From the NCBI GenBank assembly GCA_019918135.1, contig WBZZ01001116.1, forward strand, positions 1 through 64,000: a stretch of DNA of 64,000 bases, written 5' to 3'. Under the pieces are notes generated by a model. It did not search any database. It was not told where the DNA came from and worked only from the letters and a program-made list of their open reading frames with translations. A program made the position numbers and the translations under genes. Positions 26,535 through 36,837 of this stretch are shown here, piece by piece. Position 1 is the stretch's first letter. Every line of letters starts with the position of its first letter. Source of the stretch: Paulinella micropora (lineage: Eukaryota; Cercozoa; Imbricatea; Euglyphida; Paulinellidae).

Positions 26535-28130
26535 CTCTTAGTTTTCAGTGCTCAAGTGTACGACCGTCGAGTGGGCCGGATGCTGCGGCAGCCTGAGGGT
26601 GCCCGTTGCAAGTGTCAAGTGTAAGACTTTGTCGAGTTTTTATTAAAAAGGACTTTTCTTGCACTTTCTTGGCGCCCCACCACTCCTGTCCCTTCCCTTT
26701 CTTTCTCCCTCTCTTGCTCTCAGTGTCAAAATTAAAACCTTGTCATGGATCTTTTTATTAATTTTTTCTTGTATATTCTTAGCGCGCCCCTACCCTCTCC
26801 CTTCCCTCTCCCACTCCCTGTTCTCAGACGGGGGACTAAGGCAATTTGTGCTTTCCCCCCCCCCCTCCCCGCCTCTTCCTCTCTCCCCTCTACTCCATCC
26901 CTCCCTGAGCCCAGGGCGCTCAGGGAGCAGGGAAGGGGAAGGGGGGAGGGTGAATGGCGCAGAAGCTACCAACAAAATAAATACATGCAACGCCTCCACG
27001 CGCCCCCGCCTATGCCGGGCGCCTTTCTCCCTCCCCTCTTACTGACGGGGGGGGGCAAAGATAGATTAATCCTCCCCGGCCCCTTCCCCTCTTGGTTCTC
27101 AGTGCCAAGATTAAAACTTTGTCAGGGATTTTTGTAATTTTTTTTGTACATTTCTTAGCGCGCCCCTGCCCCCCCCCTCCCGCTCCTGATTCTCAGACAG
27201 TGAGAAGGGACCGGGGGGGGGGGAGGAAGCACATCCAGCCCTTCTTCCCCCCTTCTGTTCCCTTTGTTGTCGGTCAAATTTTTTTTCCTTTTTTCATATT
27301 TTTCTGACCTTGCGCACGGTGGCCGAGCCATGGCACGAACAGGACGCCGTCTGGGCAGCGAGGCCTTTGTCCTCCTAGCACATTGACCAACGCCCATCCA
27401 TCCGCAGCAGGGTCGTGCAGGAGCACGGTGCGCAAGATCTGCGGAAGTAGGAAAAATATGAAAAGAAAATTCTTTTTTTAGAACGCGTTTGCGCGCGCAA
27501 ACAAGGGACGAGGGGAGGGGGGATAGCAGGGGATAAGGGAAACAGAGGGAAGAGAGGGGGGGGGAGCACACCCCGCCCCTCCCTGTACACGTTCTCAGAC
27601 GTGGGGTGGGGGCAAGACAAATCGTGTTTGATCCTTCCCCGCCCCGTCCCTCTTCCTCTCTTAGTTCTCAGTGCCAAGATTAAAAATTTGTCAGTAATTT
27701 TTTCTCGCGTGGTTTTTTCTTGTACACCGGCGAAGCGCGTCCCTACCCTCCCTTCCCCTGCTTCTTGTTTTCTCCCTTCTACTCCTTCCCACTCCCCTGA
27801 GCCCGGCAAAGAGCAGGGGGCAGATTCCACTAAGCCCGTGGCGGGGGGCACCCCCCCCCGTATCCTCAAATCTTTTCTGCCACCTTCCCCTTTTCCCTCC
27901 CCTGAGCGACGGGGGGAGGGGGGGGGGAGACAGATCGATCCTCCCCGGCCCCTTCCTCTCTTGTTTTTCAGTGCCGAAGATTAAAACTTTGTCAAGTATT
28001 TCTTTTATTAATTTTGTTTACACCGGCGAAGCGCCCCTCCCTATACACGTTCTCAGTGCCGAGATTGAAATCTTGTCAGTAAATTTTGTAATTAATTTTT
28101 TTTTTGTACATTTTTTAGCGCGCCCCTGCC
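26535..28130 (+). repeat. Second array of A/B elements with C and D insertions
   Basis: A unit at about 26610-26680; B units at about 26718, 27098, 27668, 27970 and 28050, several with the CACCGGCGAAGCGC tail. Interleaved are a D tail (26965-27000), a C element split by a GA/CT tract (27290-27560) and GAGCCC hairpins. The arrangement parallels 21280-22320. Confidence 0.65.
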
Positions 28131-28336
28131 CTCCCTCTCCCGCTCCCGCTCCCGATTCTCAGACAGTGGACTAAGACAATTCGTGCTTTCTCCTTCCCTG
28201 ACTCTTCTCTCTGCACGCGCAAACAAGGGACGAGGGGAAGAGGGAGATAGCAGGGGACAGGGGGAAAAGAGGGGCGAGAGGGGAGACGGGGGGAAGCACG
28301 TCCCGCCCGGGGAAGGGAAGGGGAAGAAGAGAGGAG

Positions 28337-28775
28337 TGGACATTCGCCCCAGTGCGAAAAACCAGCGGAATTCTACGCGGCGCTGGCCAGCAGCCGGGCC
28401 GCTGTCCCTAACTCGGCGGGCAGCCACGGGCATTTGTTGCAGCAACATTTTCAGAGCACCCAGTATTTTACGACGTTTTCCTGCTCTGCCTCCAAATCTC
28501 TAATTTCGGCCATGTACGCCTCGATCCGGCGTGTCTGCGCGCAGAGGAATGTTGAGGGGTCCGACGGCAGGCCGACCCCCGCCCTTCGCCAATACCCTGC
28601 CTAAAGTACAAAAAGAAACTGCGGGGGGAAGTTTGTTAATTTGGACGTGTTTTCCTCCAATCAATCCGCGAGCTGTGTTTTTCTGCAGCCCGCGCCAAAC
28701 GGTCTGACTTAACGGTCTGACTTTGGTACAAAAGCTTTTATTAATTAAAAGAATCTTTTTTTTTTCTTTTCGTTT
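28337..28775 (+). pseudogene. Inverted remnant of the hydrolase C-terminus plus its 3' flank
   Basis: Reads, on the plus strand, CEKPAEFYAALA, the hydrolase C-terminal segment after the catalytic His. It then follows the original through CAGCACCCAGTATTT-type sequence (reverse complement of 8519-8770) and beyond the stop codon to TTGGTACAAAAGCTTTTATT, matching 8390-8500. The duplication therefore included non-coding 3' flank. One deletion and several indels. Confidence 0.75.
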
Positions 28776-28861
28776 GCAAACTCTTGGAGAGCGGCACCTC
28801 TACACACACGCGCGCAAAATCCAGCTTGTTTGTTTTTTCTCGGGGCTAGAGATTTGTAATT

Positions 28862-29302
28862 ATGCGTTGCAGAAGTCAGGGAGAGAGCTTACAATGTTCC
28901 AAGAGAAGCCAGGCACAGACTAATGCGAGGATCGCGCAACAAGTGACACCAGCACAGACCACCGGGGGCTCACCCACCCGCGCCTTCGCAAGAAAAACGA
29001 TCAGAAGCTTCAGCACAGTTTTTAATCAACGAAAGCTTCAGCACAGGTGCTTGGGAGCCACAGAAGAGGTGCGGGAGTGCCCAGAGAGGTTTGAAAAACA
29101 GGTTGCGGCCTATTTGCCAAAAAAAGACTCTAGAGTCGCTTGCGCAAGGAATACTGCACACATCTGTGCTGTCCTACGGTCACCGCTCCAAGCCCCGCCC
29201 ACAAGCTTCCTAGTTTTTGCAGCTTTATTAGAGCAATGCGGGTCGCAGACGGCCGACCCCACATCTTTCTTAAACAGGGTAACAGCTCCCTTAATGCTAT
29301 AA
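28862..29302 (+). CDS. Unknown 146-aa ORF
   Basis: Runs from ATG 28862 to TAG about 29300-29302. The polar sequence with several cysteines (MRCRSQGESLQC, EEVRECPERFEKQVAAYL) looks protein-like up to about 29150. Its last third overlaps the RING-like gene on the other strand, so at least one of the two is shorter than drawn. Contains a short direct repeat AAGCTTCAGCACAG (about 28999 and 29033). No family recognised. Confidence 0.35.
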   Translation: MRCRSQGESLQCSKRSQAQTNARIAQQVTPAQTTGGSPTRAFARKTIRSFSTVFNQRKLQHRCLGATEEVRECPERFEKQVAAYLPKKDSRVACARNTAHICAVLRSPLQAPPTSFLVFAALLEQCGSQTADPTSFLNRVTAPLML

Positions 29303-29542
29303 TCATATCCAATATCGTAAATGCATACACAGGCAGATCTGGTGGTACTTGCAGAAGCAGCAGTTGCGGCGAGGTCAATTTGCGTAAGGGCGCCCCGTCG
29401 CTTGGTTTTGCTTAAAGCAGGCTTCGCAGAACGAGGCGCCGCAGCCGTGCTGCACGATGTCGCGTACCACGCACAGGCAAATTGCACACAATAGGTCCTT
29501 GGTTTCGCCCTCGTTCACCCAAGCCTCGTCGTAACCGGCCAT
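29110..29542 (-). CDS. RING-like zinc-finger protein, probably frameshifted
   Basis: ATG 29542 begins a protein with CAICLCVVRDIVQHGCGASF then CEAC, matching the first half of a C3HC4 RING or TRAF-type finger (C-x2-C, CG.SFC..C). The frame ends at TGA 29375-29377, before the last zinc ligands. Another frame stays open to about 29110 and contains further cysteines (CVCIYD, CDPHC). It could supply the rest, but no clear CPxC is visible. RING proteins act as E3 ubiquitin ligases; that would fit the F-box-like genes in this window. Truncation or an indel is likely. Confidence 0.45.
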
Positions 29543-29584
29543 TTGGCTACACAAAGACCAGGTTTTTCTTTTTTTAGCCTGCAA

Positions 29585-29884
29585 TTTTTTCCCCCCCCCT
29601 CCCTACCGCTTCCCTCTCCCGCCCCCTGTTCTTAGACGGGAGAGACAAAGACAATAATTATTCGTGCTTCTCCCATGGGCACGGACAGAGCGCCGTCGGG
29701 GGTCGTGAGGCCCTTGTCCAACCTGATACATTGACCACCGTCCACATCCGCCGCAGGTCGTGCTGGAGCACGGTGCGCAAGATGGACCAAAAAAAAAGAA
29801 AAATATGAAAAGTGGAAAAGAAAATGTTGGGATGCGTTTGCACGCGCAAACAAGGGACGAGGGGAGGGGGGGATAAATAAGCAG
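29585..29884. repeat. C element
   Basis: GACAGAGCGCCGTCGGGGGT, then CCCTTGTCCAACCTGATACA, GACCACCGTCC, GGAGCACGGTGCGCAAGATG and AAATATGAAAAGTGG, ending at the CACGCGCAAACAAGGGACGA motif. The inverted CTGCGG core is partly lost. Confidence 0.6.
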
Positions 29885-30035
29885 AGGACAAAGGTGAGAG
29901 GGGCGACGAGAGTGAGAGGGAGGGCTACAACAGGTCTTCCTCACGGCGGCCCAGCCGAGCGTCTGTGGGGAATTCTCTTTTTGCGCAATTAGATTTTGGC
30001 GCCAAATTTGCGCTTACGGCTGTTTCCCCGGGGAA
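29885..30035 (-). repeat. E fragment (minus orientation)
   Basis: Two GTGAGAGGGGCGACGA-type units, then GGTCTTCCTCACGGCGGCCC, CCGAGCGTCTGTG and TTTTGGCGCCAAATTTGCGC. Confidence 0.65.
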
Positions 30036-30047
30036 GCTAAAGACGTA

Positions 30048-30070
30048 CTGCCTTTTTCGACCGTATCACG
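30048..30070. repeat. F-element half
   Basis: TACTGCCTTTTTCGACCGTA then TCACG, right end only, lying between two E fragments. Confidence 0.5.
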
Positions 30071-30084
30071 CAGCCTACCTCCTG

Positions 30085-30392
30085 ACGGCACAATTTGGCG
30101 CCAAATTTAGCAGGAACCGTTCCGGAGGCTAGCAGAGAAATCGGACGTTTTCCCGCGGGGAGAAACCTGCGGGCCTTTTACTCACACGAAAATGTTTTTC
30201 GGCCCTCTCACCTTCCCTAGAGGCAGGGAGGTGCAGAGCAAAGGGGAGCGGGGCGACAAAGGTGAGAGGGGCGACGAAAGTGAGAGGGAGGGGGAGGACG
30301 TCTTCCTCACGGTGGCCCAGCCGAGCGTCTGTGGGGAATTTTCTTTTTGCGCAAGTAGATTTTGGCGCCAAATTGACGCTTACGGTTGTTTC
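30085..30392 (-). repeat. E unit (minus orientation)
   Basis: From CTGACGGCACAATTTGGCGC to TTACGGTTGTTTCC. Includes CCGGAGGCTAGCAGAGAAAT, the CGCGGGGAGAAACC block and two 18-bp units (GGTGAGAGGGGCGACGAA). It is the reverse complement of the unit in 17690-18090. Confidence 0.65.
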
Positions 30393-31867
30393 CTTGGGAA
30401 AGCTTCGTGGAATCAACTTAGTTTTGTTGCAATTATGCTCCTTGCTCTTTGAGCCCCCCGGGCTCAGGGGGTGGGAAGGAGTAGAGGGGAGAGAGGAAGA
30501 GGCAGGGGAGGGGGGGGGGGGAGAGCACGAATTGTCTTAGTCCCCCGTCTGAGAACAGGGAGTGGGAGAGGGAAGGGAGAGGGTAGGGGCGCGCTAAGAA
30601 TATACAAAAATCACGCGAAAAAAGATCCCTGACAAGGTTTTAATCTTAGCACTGAGAGCAAGAGAGGGAGAAGGAAAAGGAAGGGACAGGGGGAGTGGGG
30701 CGCCAAGAAAGTGCAAGAAAAGTCCACGCTAAATTAAAACTCGACAAAGTCTTACACTTGACACTTGCAACGGCACCCTCAGGCTGCCGCAGCATCCGGC
30801 CCACTCGACGGTCATACATTGGGGGGCACTGAAAACTAGGAGCAGATCACCGTGCTTCCAGCACGACCCTGCGGAGGATGGATGGGCGGTGGTCAATGTG
30901 CCACGACGACAAAGGCCTCACTCCCCCCGACGGCGTCCTGTACGTGCCATAGCTCGACCACCGTGCGCAAGGTCAGAAAATTATGAAAAGAGGAAAAAAA
31001 AATTTTTGCCTGACAACAAAGGGAACAGACGGGGGGAAGAAGGGAGAGAGAGGGAGGAAGAGGAAGCGGGGAAGAAGGGGGAGGGGTGTGCTTTCCCCCC
31101 GCCCCACCCTCTCTTCCTTCTGTTCCCCTTGTCCCCTGCTATCCCCCCCCCTTCTCTCCTCATCCCTTGTTTGCGCGTGCAAACGCGTTCCAAAAAAAAA
31201 ATTCTGTTCCATTTTTCATTTTGTTCCTATTTCCGCAGATCTTGCGCACCGTGCTCCGGCACAACCCTGCGGCGGATGGATGGGCGTGGTCAATGTGCTA
31301 GGAGGACAAAAGCCTCGCTACCCAGACGGCGTCCTGTCCGTGCCATGGGTCGGCCACCGTGCGCAAAGTCAGAAAAATATGAAAAAAGGAAAGAAAATTT
31401 CTTTGCTAGACAGCAAATGAAATTGACGAAGGAGGGGAGAAAGGGGGAGAAAAAAAGAGAAAGGGGGGGGGAAGAAGGGGGCGGGTGTGCTCCCCCGTCC
31501 CTAGCTCTCATCCCTCTGTTCCCCTGCCATCCCCCTCCCCTCCCCTTGTCTTTTGTTTGCGCTGGACACTGAGAACTAGGAGGAGAGGGAAGGGGGGTGC
31601 CAAAAAAGTGCGAACGTTTCTTATTAATTCAAGCTCGACGGGGGCAAGGAGTCGTCTTGAAATTTTTGTCGCAGCCACAAAAATCTGATTATTAAAACAG
31701 AGAAAAGCTGAAAAAAAGCAAAAAGGTCTTGTCTTTGGGACGAGCAAAAAAGAAGACAAAAGTGTTTTTCTTGATTTTTTTTTATTGAAGGGCGCGCCAA
31801 GAAAGTGCGAAAAAAAGAATACGCTTTGAATTAAAGCCCGACAAAGTCTTACACTTGAAACCGAGAA
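30393..31867. repeat. Repeat block: D, B, A, C elements and GA/CT tracts
   Basis: GAGCCCCCCGGGCTCAGGGG near 30450; B (30596-30655) and A (30695-30775) in minus orientation; C elements at about 30866-31010 and 31195-31410, facing each other around G/A and C/T runs; a G/A tract at 31420-31480; then an A element in minus orientation (31788-31862) that touches the stop codon of the next gene. Bases 31640-31780 show nothing recognisable. Confidence 0.55.
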
Positions 31868-33892
31868 CTAGAAGAGGGAGAAGGAGGGGGACGTCCCGGC
31901 ACCGACGGTCGCCAGCAGGTTCTGCATGCGTACGGTTACTAGCCGCCACCAGCGGTCTTCGTCGAAAGCACCCAGCACGGCGGTTGAGAGGCCGTTCAGG
32001 AGCCGCGACGCCAACAAGTTCAGTAGCCTTCTGGGCATTGGGTCCTCGAGCACGAAGCTGTTGGCAGCCGGGACGTGCCGACAAAGCTGTTCCACGGTAC
32101 GTGTGACGTCCTTGACCCCTGCCGTGCAGTCCTGCCCCTTCTGGTATAAACGAGATAAGCGAGTAATCTGGCCGCGTAGGTAGTCCGCTAAGAGCAGGCG
32201 CAGTTGTGCGCCCTCCTGCCATGGCCGTTGCCGCGGCAGCATTCCACTGACGTGGAGTGCGGCGGCGGGGGGACCCAAACCCGCACATGCCAAGAACACC
32301 GCGGTCTCTTCGCCACCGTCGAACCGGGCCCGCATGCAGCTGTACAAAGGCCCCGAGCCGCCGCGGCTGGGCCAAGCACGCAAGAGCGTGTAGCTGCCCC
32401 TGACGTAGGCCAACATTTGCGCCTGGGCACTGTGCCTGACGTTTCGTTCGCAGAGGAAGGACACACGAGCGTGGACAATGACTGGTAGGCGGCACAGCGC
32501 GCGCAGCAGCCTGTTCTGCAGTTCTATCAAAGGCCAGGGGTCGCGCTGGCTCCTTCTGATAAAGTGATGAATGTAGCCACACAAGTTGAACGACAGGAAA
32601 CGAAAAACAGGTGGTGGTCGCGGCGGGTCAGCTAACACCCTTTCCCAGCGCCTAGCCCAACGTCGCAGGCGCGACCTGTCGCCCAGCACCGAGCGCGCTT
32701 CTGTCAGCAGCACCGTTCTGGTCGGCATAGCTAGGGCAATTGCTAATTCGCGTTTATGGCCTGGCTGTGCCAGGAACGCACGGGCCAGCGCGGGCGCCGC
32801 AACGGAGCCGCGGTCGACCACCGCCAGCACGGCGGGCCTCAGCACACCGAGCGCTGACAGGTCGCCGGGCAGGGCCGCGTGCCGCGAACCAATGTTCAGC
32901 AGCTCTAGGTCCAGCCAGGGGGGTCTAGTCCCGCCTGGCAACAGCAGCGCTGCCAGTCGTTGCAGCGAGCCGCGCGACAGCCCCGGAAAGTGCTCGGCGC
33001 CAGGCTCGATCGCTAGCTGGTCCTGGCAGGCCGACACCCGGAGCTTGTACGTCGTTAGCGCGGGGGTAAGCTCCGGTGCCCAATTCAACCCCGAGCCACA
33101 CACCGGGGCCCAGCGCAGCAGCTGCGACAGACCTACTGAGCAGTCCAGCTCTACCTTTCTTAGGTGTGGCCACCGTGCCGAGCCCGGCCAAACCATCACG
33201 TCGTCTGGTTCTTGTAGTTGCGATCTGGGGTTCGACAGGCTTATGTGCTGGAGGTGCAGGGCCAAGTTCTGAAATTCGGGGCCGAACATGCGCGCATTAG
33301 CGCACCCGTGCAACTCGAGCACTCGCAGCGCGCGGCAGCCCAGGCCTCCCACGCCCACCGCCCCCAAGTCCACGTTAGTCAACTTTAGCTCCCTGAGACC
33401 GGGCGCCAGCGCAATCAGCACCGGCAGAACGGGCCGGCTCCAGGGGCCGGCTGGAGCCCCCGCGGGACGCCGCAGGACCACTACCTCTAGGCGGTACAGG
33501 CCACCACCGTCTGCTCTTGTCTGTGCAAATGCCCAGGCCGCGAGCAGCTTGGCTACTGCGCGCGGGTGGCCGCTCACAACCAGCCGTCGAACCCTAGTAA
33601 AGTACGACAGGACGCTCTGTAGTAAACGCACGTTGGCGTTCGGCAGGGTGGAGCTTATGTAGCGTAAGCTTAGAGAGGCGTCGGGTTGGGCCTGCGACAC
33701 GACCTGTGCGGGCAACGGTTGGCGCGCACCCTCGGTATCCAAGGTCGCGTGCAGGCAAAGCAGCAGCGACGCGCGCTCCCCCGCCCTGCGATGCCAATCG
33801 CGGCATGTCTGGCTCAGCGCCAGCAAGTCTCTGCAGCCAAGGCTCAGCGCCAGGTGCTGATAAATTACACCATCTCGATCGAACGCCGCCAT
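31868..33892 (-). CDS. Type-2 F-box-like protein, copy A (intact)
   Basis: A 674-aa protein from ATG 33892. The N-terminus has an F-box-like stretch (LGCRDLLALSQTCRDWHRRA, about residues 17-36). Leucine-rich segments follow (ELKLTNVDLGAVGV, RVLELHGCANARMFG). The C-terminal 230 residues form a separate conserved region (FRFLSFNLCGYIHHFIRRSQ to FVLEDPMPRRLLNLL). The paralogue at 36838-39179 shares all three parts. The stop codon TAG lies inside the edge of an A element (CTAGTTCTC on the minus strand), so the repeat supplies the end of the gene. A substrate-adaptor role is inferred; the C-terminal domain is not one I know. Remnants of this family lie at 17038, 20884 and 41750. Confidence 0.75.
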   Translation of the reverse strand: MAAFDRDGVIYQHLALSLGCRDLLALSQTCRDWHRRAGERASLLLCLHATLDTEGARQPLPAQVVSQAQPDASLSLRYISSTLPNANVRLLQSVLSYFTRVRRLVVSGHPRAVAKLLAAWAFAQTRADGGGLYRLEVVVLRRPAGAPAGPWSRPVLPVLIALAPGLRELKLTNVDLGAVGVGGLGCRALRVLELHGCANARMFGPEFQNLALHLQHISLSNPRSQLQEPDDVMVWPGSARWPHLRKVELDCSVGLSQLLRWAPVCGSGLNWAPELTPALTTYKLRVSACQDQLAIEPGAEHFPGLSRGSLQRLAALLLPGGTRPPWLDLELLNIGSRHAALPGDLSALGVLRPAVLAVVDRGSVAAPALARAFLAQPGHKRELAIALAMPTRTVLLTEARSVLGDRSRLRRWARRWERVLADPPRPPPVFRFLSFNLCGYIHHFIRRSQRDPWPLIELQNRLLRALCRLPVIVHARVSFLCERNVRHSAQAQMLAYVRGSYTLLRAWPSRGGSGPLYSCMRARFDGGEETAVFLACAGLGPPAAALHVSGMLPRQRPWQEGAQLRLLLADYLRGQITRLSRLYQKGQDCTAGVKDVTRTVEQLCRHVPAANSFVLEDPMPRRLLNLLASRLLNGLSTAVLGAFDEDRWWRLVTVRMQNLLATVGAGTSPSFSLF

Positions 33893-34580
33893 CTGTCTTT
33901 GAGTGCGCGTCAAACTTTGCCCCGCACCGGTTTGCACGCCCCTCTCCCCCTGAGTTTTTTGCGCTTTTTCTTTTTTTGTTGCTGCTAGACAAAAGGCAGG
34001 GGAGAGATATGCCAAGATTAAAGCTTTTGTCAAAGATTTTTTATTAATTTTTTTTTACATTCTGGGCTCAGGGGAGGGAAAGGGGAGACACAAGACAAAA
34101 TTTGCGACTGGGGGGCTGACGGGGGTTCCGAACGTGGGCACACGCTCACTTTGTCGAAGACTACAAATGCAAAACTTTGTTGGGGGATTTTTTTTAATTA
34201 AATTTTTGTTGTAGCTTTTGCGCCCTTCCCCTCCCCCCTTCCCCTGCTCTTTGAGCCCCCCGGGCTCAGGGGGCTCAGAGCGGGGAGGAAGAAAAAAAAG
34301 GGGGGGGGCGCCCCCCCTCTCCCACTTTTTCTTCCCTTCCACTTGAGCCCCCTGAGCCCGGGGGGCTCAAAGAACAAGGGAAGGGGGGAGGGAAAGGGCG
34401 CAGAAGCTACAACAAAAAAATGAATACATGAAACGCCTCCACTAGGCACCCCCCCCCGTGTGAAGGTTCCTGACTTTCTGCTACAAAATTGTTCAGTGCG
34501 CAGAATTGCTTGTAATGTACGTAGCTGTTAATTAATTTCTTCTGCCGGGTGCTGGAAAATTAAACAACAAGAAAGAAAGA
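33893..34580. repeat. B element, D elements, short GA/CT
   Basis: A B core at 34012-34062 (GCCAAGATTAAAGCTTTTGT). GAGCCC hairpins at about 34253-34275 and 34343-34372 flank a GGGGGGCGCCCCCC palindrome (34302-34318). A D tail follows at 34395-34440. This is also the upstream region of both neighbouring genes. Confidence 0.55.
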
Positions 34581-35342
34581 ATGTCTGTGCAACCGAGCAA
34601 TGGACCCGAGACCCGGGCGGCCAAAAGACGGCGCCTAGGGCTCGAGTCACAGGCGCCGCCCGGGCCGGGCCCGACCTTTGCTTGTGCAGGAGTCGGCGAC
34701 AGAATCTGCACCCAGGTGGCAACTCGTGTGCTGGCAGGCGACGCTACGGTGTATGCCCGGTGTGCGGATACGGTCTGGTCGTTGCTGGACACGGTCGTGG
34801 CAGGGCACCGCTTTCCCGACGGCCCGCAGCCGTAGAATGATGTGAGCTCGACGGAATTTTGGCGGGTGGAGCAAGCAGTCGCTGCAGGCCACTTGGCGGT
34901 CCGCGTGGTAGCCACGCTGCTGCCGCCCTTCCTGGCACAGATTTGCAGGGACTATCTTGCGCCCGCCGCCGTGGAAGACGTGGACGCAAAGGCGTGGCTT
35001 GCACGCTCGTGGCAGGGCCGGCAGGAACTCTACATAATCACGCGCATGCCAGCTATGGCGTCACGGCCTCTTTTCATCTACCGACTGAGCGCCGACGAGA
35101 TAGAAATGTGGGGCGACGAGTATGCTCTGAAGCAGAACCTCGATAACACTCTGACGCTACCCTACCTTTCTCCCATGGTCGAGTACATGGTAACCCCAGG
35201 ATGGTGGCCGGAGATACAGGCAAAGCACGAGCGGAGAGCCTGCCGGCATTTGCAAGAACAGGCGGCTGTCCACAACCAACGGCTGGCTCTATTCCGTGAG
35301 GCCGTCGAGTCGCTAGTACGCCGCGAGCTGTCTGAGCGCTAG
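34581..35342 (+). CDS. Unknown protein interrupted by one in-frame TAG
   Basis: ATG 34581 opens a frame with a basic N-terminus (AAKRRRLGLE) that meets TAG at 34833-34835. The very same frame continues at once (FWRVEQAVAAGHLAVRVVAT, then LPPFLAQICRDYLAP) to TAG at 35340-35342. Without the amber codon the protein would be 253 residues. The second part alone could start at GTG 34842. Both parts have similar composition and codon use, which suggests one gene with a recent nonsense change, a base error, or readthrough. The second half is helical and ends with a charged helix (LFREAVESLVRRELSER). Function unknown. Confidence 0.55.
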
Positions 35343-35392
35343 AGGGGAAAGAAGGCAAAAGAGAGGGAGGAAGGAGCACGCAGACCACGCTG

Positions 35393-35668
35393 TCAGGGCC
35401 AGGTCGCTGGTCGTCGCGGTGACCAGTCCGCAGTCTCTGCACGCAAGCCACACTGTGCACCGAAGCGACAGTGGAGAGGGTTCCAGCACGTGCAGCTTGC
35501 GCAGATTTTTGTGCCGTGGGAGCGAGGACTAGGTCCACACGGCCTAACAAGCAGTCTTCCGCCCGAAAGTTTCTCTTGTGCGCTAACACGGGCGCACGCA
35601 CGCCCGTGCAGGCAACCAGCAAACGGTTTACCTACGAACTTCTGGTTTCGCGAAGAAATGCAACCCAT
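35393..35668 (-). CDS. Weak minus-strand ORF(s), unknown
   Basis: ATG 35668 begins MGCISSRNQKFVGKPFAGC, which carries a possible myristoylation start, and runs to 35393. A better protein-like stretch (ACTGVRAPVLAHKRNFRAED) is in another frame from about 35622. A frameshifted small gene is possible; chance ORFs are also possible. Confidence 0.25.
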   Translation of the reverse strand: MGCISSRNQKFVGKPFAGCLHGRACARVSAQEKLSGGRLLVRPCGPSPRSHGTKICASCTCWNPLHCRFGAQCGLRAETADWSPRRPATWP

Positions 35669-35679
35669 AGGCCTGGGTC

Positions 35680-35760
35680 GTGATGGAGCACGATGCACGA
35701 GATCTGCGGAAATAGGAAAAATATGAAAAGTGGAAAAAAAAATATTTTTGGAATGCGTTA
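35680..35760. repeat. C-element end
   Basis: GGAGCACGATGCACGAGATC then TGCGGAAATAGGAAAAATAT, the inner end of a C element only. Confidence 0.55.
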
Positions 35761-35847
35761 CCTTGAAGCTTTTCAACCTGATAGCTTGTTTTGCAGTGAA
35801 AACCCCGAGACAAGCGCCAGGGATCAGTGGTCTAAATATTCTTTTTG

Positions 35848-36168
35848 TTACATCGACTGCCGAGTTAGGCTTGGTTTATGTTTGAAAAAAAAGAACTTTA
35901 ATAAAAGTTTGACAAAGTTAATTACAAATCTTGCTATACTCTGACGGTTCAAGGAGGGGCGGGGATCCAATCGTTTTGGGATTCTGGGTAATGCAGCAGT
36001 ATCAATAGATCCAGCATTTCTATGCACAGCTGGCTGCAAAAGACCCGGCTTAGATAAATTGGATTTAAATAGCGGAGTCTGGCTGTCTGTCATCTGTCGC
36101 ACAATAACGTCTTTGCGCCAGAAGCTAACTGCATTGAGAAAGCCGATGACTTCCTGTACCTTTGGCAT
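35848..36168 (-). CDS. Small unknown protein
   Basis: A 106-aa ORF from ATG 36168. The first 75 residues look protein-like (MPKVQEVIGFLNAVSFWRKD). The tail runs into AT-rich sequence with TTTAATAAAAG on the plus strand and repeats SLNRQS as SLTRQS, which suggests the 3' end was altered by a B-like insertion. Function unknown. Confidence 0.35.
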   Translation of the reverse strand: MPKVQEVIGFLNAVSFWRKDVIVRQMTDSQTPLFKSNLSKPGLLQPAVHRNAGSIDTAALPRIPKRLDPRPSLNRQSIARFVINFVKLLLKFFFFKHKPSLTRQSM

Positions 36169-36249
36169 TTGCTCTCTCTTTGTATATTAGTCTGCGACCT
36201 GTTGGCTTCTTGCTACGTCATTGACTTTTTACGTGTTTAAAACCGGACT

Positions 36250-36314
36250 GGTATGGCTGAAAAAGGCAGCGTGTCCAGGCTTTTCTGGCAATACTGCCCT
36301 TTTTGGCCATATCA
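36250..36314. repeat. F element, well preserved
   Basis: GTATGGCTGAAAAAGGCAGC on the left and TACTGCCCTTTTTGGCCATA then TC on the right, with an inner pair CCAGGCTTTTCTGG. Confidence 0.75.
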
Positions 36315-36837
36315 TTCCAGGCGCATAGATACGTGAATTTGACGACAAATTTTGTGCAAAAAAAAAGAAGAGAGAAAGAGAAAGAGAAGAAAGAGGGAAG
36401 AGGAAAGAAAGAGGAGAGAGGGAAGAGGGAGGGGGGAGAGAGAGAGGGGCGCCCTCGTTCTCTTCCCCGGGTTTTTTCCTCGGCTCCCCTTTCTCCCCCC
36501 CCCCTTCTCTCCCATCCCTCCTATCTTCCCGCTCCCTCTTCTCTCTCTCCAAAGGGGGAGGGAGTGCGCAGGACTTGTGATAGTTTTAATCGTGGCACTG
36601 GGAGGAGGCGCGCCAAGAATGTATGAATTTTTTGTTATAAAAGCTCGACAAAGTCTTATACTTGGCACTGAGAAACCAACCCCGCCGGCACACATACGCA
36701 AATTTAGCGACAAATTTGGTGTAAAAAAAAGAAGAGAGAAAGAGAAAGAGAAAAAGCCTCTTGCCGAAACAAAAAAGGGGAGGGGGGTGAAATAAAAAAA
36801 AGAATTTTTTCCCCCCCTTTTTTTTTGCTAGGAGAAG
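36315..36837. repeat. GACAAATTT block, GA/CT fold-back, A element
   Basis: ATTTGACGACAAATTTTGTG followed by AAGAAGAGAGAAAGAG occurs at 36333 and again in similar form at 36703, 40110 and 40780. 36390-36550 is a G/A run then C/T run folding around GGGCGCCC. 36585-36675 holds B and A pieces in minus orientation. The stretch forms the upstream region of the type-2 gene. Confidence 0.55.
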
